Of a DNA stretch of 5,066 nt, positions 1 through 5,066 are shown in pieces. The notes beneath the pieces are model-generated. The model did not search any database. It had not been told where the DNA came from and saw nothing but the letters and a program-made list of their open reading frames with translations. A program made the position numbers and the translations under genes. Numbering within the stretch: the stretch's first letter is position 1; each line of letters opens with the position of its first letter. The DNA is from Sphingobacteriales bacterium (GTDB lineage Bacteria > Bacteroidota > Bacteroidia > Sphingobacteriales > Sphingobacteriaceae): contig JAGVEE010000203.1 in assembly GCA_020058405.1 (NCBI GenBank), positions 1 through 5,066 of the forward strand, read 5' to 3'.

Positions 1-96
1 GCTGCTGCTCAAGCTGATTCAATTTCAAACGCTGCTTCTATGGCTGCTGATTCTTCAGCTACTGTAGATACTACAGCTGCAGAAGTTGCTCAGTAA
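1..96 (+). CDS. C-terminal end of an Ala-rich protein of unknown function (5' truncated)
   Basis: An open frame runs from the left edge to a TAA at 94-96 and gives 31 residues, 12 of them Ala, mixed with Ser, Asp, Thr and Gln. Eleven of the 12 Ala codons are GCT, so the DNA is itself mildly repetitive. A strong terminator follows 20 nt after the stop, which supports a real gene end. Nothing in this tail identifies a family. Bacteroidota carry small secreted or lipoprotein-like proteins with Ala/Asp/Ser/Thr-rich stretches, and some ribosomal proteins such as bS16 have Ala-rich tails in this phylum. The Asp-Ser content makes the former slightly more attractive, but this is a guess. The start and any signal peptide lie outside the window. 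Confidence 0.6.
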   Translation, partial: AAAQADSISNAASMAADSSATVDTTAAEVAQ

Positions 97-115
97 TCTT
101 TACTCAAAAGAAATT

Positions 116-145
116 AAAGCCTCCTAATTGTGAGGCTTTTTTTTT
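116..145 (+). terminator. Rho-independent terminator, possibly bidirectional
   Basis: A perfect 8-bp stem, AAAGCCTC (116-123) with GAGGCTTT (132-139), encloses an 8-nt loop and runs into nine consecutive T residues (137-145). This is a classic intrinsic terminator for the Ala-rich plus-strand gene ending at 96. On the minus strand the same hairpin is followed by a moderately U-rich stretch (TTTAATTTCTTTT), and it lies 17 nt past the stop of the convergent S41 protease gene, so it probably serves both genes, more strongly on plus. Confidence 0.88.
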
Positions 146-161
146 GTCCTAAAATTTCTGC

Positions 162-1760
162 TTAATTTGCTTTTAACAAGTCGATCGACTTTAACAAGCC
201 TCTATCCAGCTCTTGCTGAACTCTATAATATCCCACATTACCAAAATATTGTCGCGCAATTAATGCTTTGATATGTATTTTAATTGATGATGTGGATTTT
301 TTCAAATCAACCAAAGTTGAATTAATACCTTTTTTGCCCGCTATAGCTATTAATTCTTCGAACATCGCTTTTTCGACTTTAAAATCAGAGATAAATCGAT
401 CTAAGCTTTTTATGGCTTTCAACTTATCTTTGTGCTTATCTGTCCAGGTATAAATATATTCTGATAAAACCCCTTCAGAAACAATTCTCGAATAAAACAA
501 TGAATAGTCGCTCGTATCAATCGGTATGTAAACATCAGGGTAAATCCCTCCACCTCCATATACAATCTTGCCTGCAGGCGTTTTGTATGCTTTATCACCT
601 TTTGTAAGCACGCTGTCGGCATTTCCAAGTTCACCATGCACATACCTGTTTTGCACATCGCTCAAATACTCCTCTTTATCCATGTCATATGGTTTTTGTA
701 TACATCTTCCGGTCGGAGTGTAATATCGTGCTATGGTGAGCCTTAAACGCGCCCCATCGGCCAAAGTAGCCTGTTCTTGTACCAATCCTTTCCCGAAACT
801 TCTTCTACCCACTATAATCCCCCTGTCCCAGTCTTGTACCGCACCCGCCACAATTTCACTCGCCGATGCCGATCCTTCATCCACCAATACAATCAATTTA
901 CCTTGCTCAAAATTGCCTGCAGAAGTTGCATATTCCTCTTTCTTTGGTGAGGCCTTGCCTTCTGTGTACACAATTAACTTATTGTCTTCCAATAACTCAT
1001 CTGCAATCATAATTGCCGTATTCAAATATCCTCCAGTGTTTCCTCTCAAGTCTAAAATCAAACTTTTTAAGCCTTCTTTTTTTAAGTTTTTCAAGGCTTC
1101 AAAAAATTCATCGTAGGTTGTACTGCCAAATGAACTAACCTTTATGTACCCAATTTCCTCGCTCGCCATATACGATACGTCCACACTGTTCAATGGGATG
1201 GTTCCTCTTGTAATTACGTAATCAATTAACTGTTTACTGTTGTTGCGTTTTATACTCACCTTCACTTTCGAACCCTTTTCGCCTCGTAAATAGCTACCCA
1301 CATCTGCATTGGTGATTTTTTTACCCGCCACATTTTTACCATCTACTTTAATAATTTTGTCACCAGAGCGTATGCCTAATTGCTCCGACGGTCCTCCGGC
1401 AATGGCAGATACCACATAAATGGTATCGTTCAATAAATAAAATTCAACGCCAATTCCTTCAAAATTCCCCTCTAATATTTCATTTGATCTTGAGTAATCT
1501 TCTGCTGTAATGTATACAGAATGAGGGTCGAGTTTAGATAATAAGTCCTCTATGGTTTCTTGCTCAAGTGTTTTAATATCAACACTATCAACATATCTTT
1601 TCTCTATCAATCGCAAAATTTGTTCTGTACTAGTCGTACGCGATTTTAATCCGATGCTGCCAATTTCTTCCTTAAATCGGTAACCCATGTACATCCCTAA
1701 AATTAATATAACCGTAAACTGTATGGATAATGCTATCGGAGAAGTTTTCTTATTTTGCAT
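162..1760 (-). CDS. Membrane-anchored S41 family carboxy-terminal processing peptidase (CtpA/Prc type, PDZ domain)
   Basis: A 532-residue serine protease of the tail-specific/C-terminal processing family, which cleaves periplasmic proteins near their C-termini. A Lys-Lys N-terminus precedes one hydrophobic segment at about 8-27 with no lipobox, which suggests a signal anchor and a periplasmic domain. A PDZ domain at about 100-175 carries the GIGVEF carboxylate-binding loop (102-107) and a GIRSGDKI-type turn. The S41 core (about 200-415) includes LDLRGNTGG (237-244) and GSASASEI, with catalytic Ser299 and Lys324 in SFGKG. The 25-residue Ser-Lys spacing equals that of the Scenedesmus D1 processing protease (Ser372/Lys397). 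A tail of roughly 115 residues follows the core; such extended tails are common in Bacteroidota members. ATG at 1760 is chosen because the anchor begins shortly after it and a promoter match lies upstream; no Shine-Dalgarno is visible. It is transcribed alone, divergently from the amino-sugar kinase. The substrate is unknown. Confidence 0.95.
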   Translation of the reverse strand: MQNKKTSPIALSIQFTVILILGMYMGYRFKEEIGSIGLKSRTTSTEQILRLIEKRYVDSVDIKTLEQETIEDLLSKLDPHSVYITAEDYSRSNEILEGNFEGIGVEFYLLNDTIYVVSAIAGGPSEQLGIRSGDKIIKVDGKNVAGKKITNADVGSYLRGEKGSKVKVSIKRNNSKQLIDYVITRGTIPLNSVDVSYMASEEIGYIKVSSFGSTTYDEFFEALKNLKKEGLKSLILDLRGNTGGYLNTAIMIADELLEDNKLIVYTEGKASPKKEEYATSAGNFEQGKLIVLVDEGSASASEIVAGAVQDWDRGIIVGRRSFGKGLVQEQATLADGARLRLTIARYYTPTGRCIQKPYDMDKEEYLSDVQNRYVHGELGNADSVLTKGDKAYKTPAGKIVYGGGGIYPDVYIPIDTSDYSLFYSRIVSEGVLSEYIYTWTDKHKDKLKAIKSLDRFISDFKVEKAMFEELIAIAGKKGINSTLVDLKKSTSSIKIHIKALIARQYFGNVGYYRVQQELDRGLLKSIDLLKAN

Positions 1761-1789
1761 GCAATAAATACAATTAATGAGGCGAATCG

Positions 1790-1828
1790 TTTGCCTTTTG
1801 TAATAACGAAGATATTAATTTAATTTCA
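1790..1828 (+). promoter_or_regulatory. Weak candidate promoter for the kinase-murQ unit
   Basis: The 75-bp divergent spacer must also hold the plus-strand promoter. TTTTG at 1796-1800 (or TTTG at 1790-1793) could be the -33 element. The -7 candidates are TAATTTCA (1821-1828, 20 nt after TTTTG) and TAATTTAA (1816-1823, 22 nt after TTTG). Each departs from TAnnTTTG at two fixed bases. Either would give a very short leader before the ATG at 1836. These elements overlap the minus-strand promoter candidate, so the two directions may compete. Confidence 0.2.
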
Positions 1829-1835
1829 TTCCAAA
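1807..1835 (-). promoter_or_regulatory. Putative Bacteroidota-type promoter for the S41 protease gene
   Basis: Read on the minus strand, TTTG (1835-1832) is followed after 17 nt by TATCTTCG (1814-1807), which matches five of the six fixed bases of the Bacteroidota primary sigma consensus -7 element TAnnTTTG. Transcription would start around 1800, leaving a leader of about 40 nt before the ATG at 1760. The match is by eye only; the AT-rich context makes chance matches possible. Confidence 0.4.
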
Positions 1836-2669
1836 ATGCAATTAATCGTAGACAGTGGCAGTACCAAAACACTTTGGTGTTTAATTGAGAATGGAGTATG
1901 CGTGCAAGAGATTCAAACTCTTGGTATTAACCCATATGTAAGCTCTCCAGAATCTATTATGAGAATCATTCAGTTGGATCTTATACCCAATTTGTTACAT
2001 AAACCTGATGCTATTTTTTATTATGGAGCAGGTTGTTCTACTTCCATCAATAAAAAAATTATTTACGATGTTTTAGTACACATCAACCCTAATGCTAACA
2101 TCGATGTGCAACATGATTTACTCGCAGTAGCCAGATCTTTATGCCAACATGAAACTGGTATTGCTGTTATTTTAGGCACTGGTTCAAATTCGTGTTTGTA
2201 CAATGGCGAGCAAATTATTGCAAATACACCCTCGCTGGGCTATGTATTTGGCGACGAAGGTTCTGGTGCATATATAGGCAAACAAGTACTATCAGACATT
2301 TGGTATAATATTACTCCAGAAGAGTTGAAAAAAGATTTTTTTGCAGAGTTCCCACTTCAATTAGATTATTATTTAACAAAAATTTACAAGGAACCTGCAG
2401 CAAATGCTTTCTTGGCTTCTTTTACTATTTGGTTAGGCAAACATAAATCTCACACGTACGTTCAACAATTATTAAAAAAATGTTTTTCTGATTTTATGGA
2501 GAAACAAATCGTTCCGTATAACAAAAACATTAGCAATAAAATTCATTGTACAGGTTCTATCGCTTTTTATTTTAGAGATGAATGGAAAGACGTAATTTTG
2601 CAATACGGATATGAGTTGGGAAATGTAGAACAAATTCCAATTAACGGATTAATTCAATATCATTCATAA
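1836..2669 (+). CDS. BadF/BadG/BcrA/BcrD-family amino-sugar kinase (N-acetylglucosamine or N-acetylmuramic acid kinase, MurK-like)
   Basis: A 277-residue cytoplasmic ASKHA-fold kinase expected to transfer ATP phosphate to the 6-hydroxyl of an N-acetylated amino sugar. The phosphate-1 loop DSGSTKT is at 6-12, a likely catalytic Asp is D94 (context QHDLLA), the phosphate-2 loop GTGSNS is at 114-119, GDEGSG at 139-144 is the conserved sugar-kinase segment of this family, and CTGSIAFYF at 238-246 fits the adenosine-binding part. Length matches the family, so it looks complete. ATG at 1836 is chosen because the phosphate-1 loop must sit at the very N-terminus; there is no Shine-Dalgarno. Its stop shares a base with the murQ start, which argues for coupled synthesis. 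Family annotation usually says N-acetylglucosamine kinase, but characterised relatives beside murQ (Clostridium MurK, Tannerella MurK) phosphorylate MurNAc, with or without GlcNAc, so MurNAc is a strong candidate substrate here. Confidence 0.88.
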   Translation: MQLIVDSGSTKTLWCLIENGVCVQEIQTLGINPYVSSPESIMRIIQLDLIPNLLHKPDAIFYYGAGCSTSINKKIIYDVLVHINPNANIDVQHDLLAVARSLCQHETGIAVILGTGSNSCLYNGEQIIANTPSLGYVFGDEGSGAYIGKQVLSDIWYNITPEELKKDFFAEFPLQLDYYLTKIYKEPAANAFLASFTIWLGKHKSHTYVQQLLKKCFSDFMEKQIVPYNKNISNKIHCTGSIAFYFRDEWKDVILQYGYELGNVEQIPINGLIQYHS

Positions 2670-3478
2670 TGGAAAAAACAACAGAAAAAAGTTCGAATTA
2701 CTCAAATTTAGAAAAGATGAGTACGCTTGAGCTTTTAACAAATATTAACACAGAAGACAAATCAGTTCCACTCGCTGTAGAAAAAGTAATTCCATTGATA
2801 GAAAAACTTGTCGACAAACTAGTAGAGAGAATGCAACAAGGCGGACGGTTATTTTACATTGGTGCAGGCACAAGTGGCAGACTTGGTATTGTTGATGCTT
2901 CAGAGTGCCCACCAACCTTTGGTGTACCACACGGCTTAGTTATTGGGTTAATTGCAGGTGGCGATCTTGCCATTAGAAAAGCAGTAGAATTCGCAGAAGA
3001 TGATACTTCGCAAGCATGGATTGATTTGTTGGAATATAATCCTACTTCGCTTGACACTGTTATTGGCATAGCAGCATCTGGTTCTACACCTTATGTAATT
3101 GGTGGCTTAACCCAGGCAAAAGAACACGGATTGCTTACAGGTGCAATTGTATGTAATGCCGGAAGTTTAATTGCAGCGGCAGCTGATTACCCAGTAGAAG
3201 TAATAGTGGGGCCTGAGTTTGTAACTGGTAGTACAAGAATGAAATCTGGCACTGCACAAAAATTAGTATTAAACATGATCAGTACTTCTACCATGATAAA
3301 GTTGGGTAGAGTAAAAGGAAATAAAATGGTAGATATGCAATTATCTAACAACAAATTAATAGATCGTGGTGTTAAAATGATCATGGATGAATTAAAAGTG
3401 GAAGAGGAAATAGCTTCAAATTTATTAACAAAATATGGCAGTGTGAGAGCTGCAATTGAAAACTATGCACGAGATTGA
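2669..3478 (+). CDS. murQ: N-acetylmuramic acid 6-phosphate etherase
   Basis: A 269-residue SIS-domain lyase that cleaves the D-lactyl ether of MurNAc-6-phosphate to give GlcNAc-6-phosphate and D-lactate in the cytoplasm, a step of peptidoglycan sugar recycling. Hallmarks are STLELLTNIN (18-27), the phosphosugar loop GAGTSGRLG (65-73), ASECPPTFG (77-85), the second SIS segment AASGSTPYV (135-143) and VTGSTRMKSGTAQKLVLNM (185-203). By alignment from memory with E. coli MurQ, catalytic Glu83 and Asp115 correspond to Glu79 and Asp111, and both are present. It is about 30 residues shorter than the E. coli enzyme, mainly at the C-terminus, but the GSVRAAI ending is intact, so this looks like the short family form and not a truncation. 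The ATG lies in TAATG shared with the kinase stop. The 3' end overlaps the next gene by 14 nt, giving a compact operon. Confidence 0.97.
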   Translation: MEKTTEKSSNYSNLEKMSTLELLTNINTEDKSVPLAVEKVIPLIEKLVDKLVERMQQGGRLFYIGAGTSGRLGIVDASECPPTFGVPHGLVIGLIAGGDLAIRKAVEFAEDDTSQAWIDLLEYNPTSLDTVIGIAASGSTPYVIGGLTQAKEHGLLTGAIVCNAGSLIAAAADYPVEVIVGPEFVTGSTRMKSGTAQKLVLNMISTSTMIKLGRVKGNKMVDMQLSNNKLIDRGVKMIMDELKVEEEIASNLLTKYGSVRAAIENYARD

Positions 3479-4031
3479 ACCTTTTTATAAATGGCGTGAT
3501 GATTACGTTTCTTCAGAAGATGAGCGCTCTCCGTTTTACGGAAAAGAGTATTCTGAATTTGAATTTTCTGATACCATTTATAATTTTTATATACACCCAC
3601 AATGGGATTTCTTTGGTTCGCCAACCATGTATTTAAAAATAATTTATGTTGATTACGACAGAAGTTATGCTATCATCGAATTTATTGGCGAATGGAATGA
3701 TTGTATTACCAATGATATCATGTATCTCAAAAGAGAAATAATTGAAGTAATGACTTTAGAAGGCATTACAAAATTTATTTTAATAGGAGAGAATGTGTTA
3801 AATTTTCATAGCTCAGACGATTGTTATTACGAAGAGTGGTTTCAGGATATTGAAGATGGATGGATAGCAGGCATTAATTTCAGAGAGCATGTAATCGACG
3901 AGTTTAAAAGAAGTAATATTGATTATTACATTTCTTTTGGCGGCGAGCTAGATGACTTGAATTGGCGAAATTTGAAACCGTTACAGTTCTTTAAAAAAGT
4001 AGAAGAGTTATTAGTGAAACGACTTAACTAA
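3465..4031 (+). CDS. Conserved-looking hypothetical protein translationally linked to murQ
   Basis: A 188-residue protein that I cannot assign to a characterised family. It reads like a conserved Bacteroidota protein but its function is unknown. It has no signal peptide or membrane segment and is probably cytoplasmic. It is unusually rich in aromatics (6 Trp, 15 Tyr) and acidic residues. Notable segments are DERSPFYGKEYSEFEF (19-34), FYIHPQW (41-47), the hydrophobic run IIEFIGEW (70-77), FILIGENVLNFHSSDDCYYEEW (start 104; a strand-turn followed by an acidic-aromatic patch), and a basic C-terminal helix. Alternation of short hydrophobic strands and helices suggests a small alpha/beta fold. ATG at 3465 is preferred over an in-frame TTG three codons earlier (3456). 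It overlaps the murQ end by 14 nt in another frame, which implies translational coupling and a role connected with the kinase/MurQ step. Its stop overlaps the end of phoU by 8 nt. Confidence 0.85.
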   Translation: MHEIEPFYKWRDDYVSSEDERSPFYGKEYSEFEFSDTIYNFYIHPQWDFFGSPTMYLKIIYVDYDRSYAIIEFIGEWNDCITNDIMYLKREIIEVMTLEGITKFILIGENVLNFHSSDDCYYEEWFQDIEDGWIAGINFREHVIDEFKRSNIDYYISFGGELDDLNWRNLKPLQFFKKVEELLVKRLN

Positions 4032-4701
4032 GATCGTTCAATGTGTTCTTTCCATGTCGTATAACCTTTGCCTCTACATAAAAAATAATTTCTTCTGCCA
4101 TGCTTTTTACTAAGTCGCCAGTACGTTCTATTTTTCGAATAAGTATTAGTAAGCGCAATAAATTATGAATGTTTTGAGGAGTAGAAATAATATGTTTTGC
4201 AATTATTTCACTCGCTAATTTATTTAATTCGTTTAACTCTTTATCTTTCTCAAATAGTTGTCGAGCACTATCTGTATCATCATTTTGGTAAGCACTAATA
4301 ATACTACCCATCATGTCTAAACAGATATTTCCCATCTCTTTAATTTGTAATTCTTCAATAAGTTCTTTTTCAAATTCATTTTCTAGCTCAACCACAAATT
4401 GTGCAATTCCCTCTGCATTATCGCCCATGCGTTCTAAATTCGAATTGCTTTTTAATGTTGCGAATACAAAGCGCAAATCATTTGCAACCGGAGTGTACAA
4501 CGCAAATATATTCTCACAGTCTTTATCAATTTTTAACTCAAAAGCATTTACTCTTTTTTCATTAAACAATACTTCTCTTGCTAAATTCTTATCATGCTTT
4601 ATTAATGATTTAAAACTTTTTTCTAATTGATTGCGAATTAAATCTGCCATTTCAATTAATTCTTGTTTTAATTTTTTTATCTCACTATGTAAATGATTCA
4701 T
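4024..4701 (-). CDS. phoU: Phosphate-specific transport system accessory protein PhoU
   Basis: A 225-residue all-helical cytoplasmic regulator that, in characterised systems, restrains Pst phosphate uptake and, where a PhoR/PhoB pair exists, links Pst to that signalling. It shows the typical duplicated three-helix-bundle layout: repeat one carries ERMGDNAEGIA (90-100) and repeat two ERTGDLVKSMAEEI (192-205), the two metal/phosphate-associated E-x-x-x-D motifs. Length is normal. The first ATG (4701) is used; it gives the expected amphipathic N-terminal helix, and no Shine-Dalgarno is evident. It lies 17 nt downstream of the pstB stop on the same strand, the usual pstB-phoU order, so the two are almost certainly co-transcribed. 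Its 3' end overlaps the convergent hypothetical gene by 8 nt with no terminator between them. Confidence 0.96.
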   Translation of the reverse strand: MNHLHSEIKKLKQELIEMADLIRNQLEKSFKSLIKHDKNLAREVLFNEKRVNAFELKIDKDCENIFALYTPVANDLRFVFATLKSNSNLERMGDNAEGIAQFVVELENEFEKELIEELQIKEMGNICLDMMGSIISAYQNDDTDSARQLFEKDKELNELNKLASEIIAKHIISTPQNIHNLLRLLILIRKIERTGDLVKSMAEEIIFYVEAKVIRHGKNTLNDLS

Positions 4702-4718
4702 ATTTCAATTTTTTATGA

Positions 4719-5066
4719 TCAACCGAACCTTCCTGTAATATAATTTTCTGTTTGTTCGGAGTCTGGTGCTGTAAATATTTTCTTTGTATCTCCGTATTCA
4801 ATAAGTTCACCTAAATAAATAAAAGCAGTATTGTCACTTATTCTTGCTGCTTGTTGCATGTTATGTGTTACTACTAAAAGGGTGTACTTCTTTTTTAATT
4901 CATAAATAAGCTCTTCAATTTTTGCTGTTGATATAGGATCTAAAGCTGATGCCGGTTCATCCATCAACACAATAGAGGGCTCTACAGCCAAGGCTCTTGC
5001 AATACATAAACGTTGCTGTTGACCTACTGATAATTGCATTGCAGGTTTGTTTAAAATATCTTTTAC
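4719..5066 (-). CDS. pstB: Phosphate ABC transporter ATP-binding protein PstB (C-terminal 115 residues, 5' end beyond window)
   Basis: This is the C-terminal part of the cytoplasmic ATPase that powers PstSCA phosphate import. The frame is open to the right edge, upstream of the internal Met at 5039, beginning VKDILNKPAM, so that Met is not the start. Visible in order are the signature motif as LSVGQQQR, Walker B with catalytic Glu in IVLMDEP, the D-loop SALDPIST, the H-loop switch VTHNMQQAARISD, and the PstB-specific ending YLGELIEYGDTKKIF...YITGRFG, which distinguishes it from other ABC ATPases. Walker A and the Q-loop lie outside the window; PstB proteins are usually about 250 residues, so roughly the C-terminal 45 percent is present. 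The first Gly of the common LSGGQ is Val here; this position tolerates variation in ABC proteins. It precedes phoU by 17 nt, and pstA/pstC/pstS would be expected further right. Confidence 0.96.
   Translation of the reverse strand, partial: VKDILNKPAMQLSVGQQQRLCIARALAVEPSIVLMDEPASALDPISTAKIEELIYELKKKYTLLVVTHNMQQAARISDNTAFIYLGELIEYGDTKKIFTAPDSEQTENYITGRFG

Noticed and set aside
733..1116. 127-codon plus-strand open frame inside the S41 protease gene
   Set aside because: It lies antisense to the conserved S41 core, has a low-complexity Ser/Pro-rich translation with no recognisable motif, and lacks any promoter or start signal; it is a shadow of the real gene.
2854..3069. Minus-strand open frame inside murQ
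   Set aside because: It overlaps the strongly conserved SIS core of MurQ in antisense and shows no family features.
3456..3464. TTG at 3456 as start of the murQ-linked hypothetical gene
   Set aside because: An ATG follows three codons later at 3465, no Shine-Dalgarno favours the TTG, and TTG is the rarer start; the ATG was preferred, though the N-terminus differs by only three residues.
4018..4038. Small inverted repeat AACGA...TCGTT across the convergent overlap as a terminator
   Set aside because: The stem is only 5 bp with an 11-nt loop and no T-tract on either side, so it is too weak to call a terminator.
4313..4630. 105-codon plus-strand open frame inside phoU
   Set aside because: It is antisense to well-conserved PhoU motifs, and its Ser/Asn/Phe-rich translation is what an AT-rich antisense frame gives; no support for a gene.
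5037..5039. Methionine at 5037-5039 as the start of pstB
   Set aside because: The frame stays open upstream and encodes PstB-like sequence (VKDILNKPA), and the protein would lack Walker A; the gene simply continues beyond the window.

Overview
The window is AT-rich and looks like a chromosomal stretch from a Bacteroidota bacterium, possibly a Chitinophagaceae/Sphingobacteriia-type lineage. This rests on four things: strong A/T codon choice, starts without clear Shine-Dalgarno sequences, a good match to the Bacteroidota promoter pattern (TTTG, about 17-20 nt, TAnnTTTG), and the way the S41 protease, MurQ and PstB read. The genus cannot be fixed from the sequence alone. No mobile element, RNA gene, CRISPR array or phage signature was seen.

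Layout: (1) positions 1-96 are the last 31 codons of a plus-strand gene with an Ala-rich, low-complexity tail. (2) A strong hairpin terminator at 116-145 separates it from a convergent minus-strand gene. (3) Positions 162-1760, minus, hold a full-length membrane-anchored PDZ/S41 carboxy-terminal processing protease. (4) A 75-bp divergent intergenic region follows. (5) From 1836 to 4031 on plus there is a tight three-gene unit: a BadF/BadG-type amino-sugar kinase, N-acetylmuramic acid 6-phosphate etherase (murQ), and an unrecognised aromatic-rich protein. The kinase stop and murQ start share one base (TAATG), and murQ overlaps the third gene by 14 nt. (6) Its 3' end overlaps by 8 nt with a minus-strand phosphate unit, phoU followed upstream by a truncated pstB that runs off the right edge.

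How the genes work together: the kinase and MurQ form a plausible two-step salvage route for cell-wall sugars. The amino sugar is phosphorylated at C6, then MurQ removes the lactyl ether of MurNAc-6P to give GlcNAc-6P and D-lactate. MurNAc kinases of the BadF/BadG family (MurK) are known next to murQ in other bacteria, so MurNAc kinase activity is as likely here as GlcNAc kinase activity. The third gene is translationally linked to murQ and is the least understood part of the window. The divergent processing protease belongs to a family that in other bacteria controls peptidoglycan hydrolases, so the left half may share a cell-envelope theme, but this is inference. The right edge is the 3' end of a high-affinity phosphate uptake operon (pst) with its regulator PhoU.

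The region is mostly ordinary housekeeping content. The points most worth a second look are the unknown murQ-coupled gene, the probable MurNAc specificity of the kinase, the terminator-less convergent overlap with phoU, and the LSVGQ variant of the PstB signature motif.
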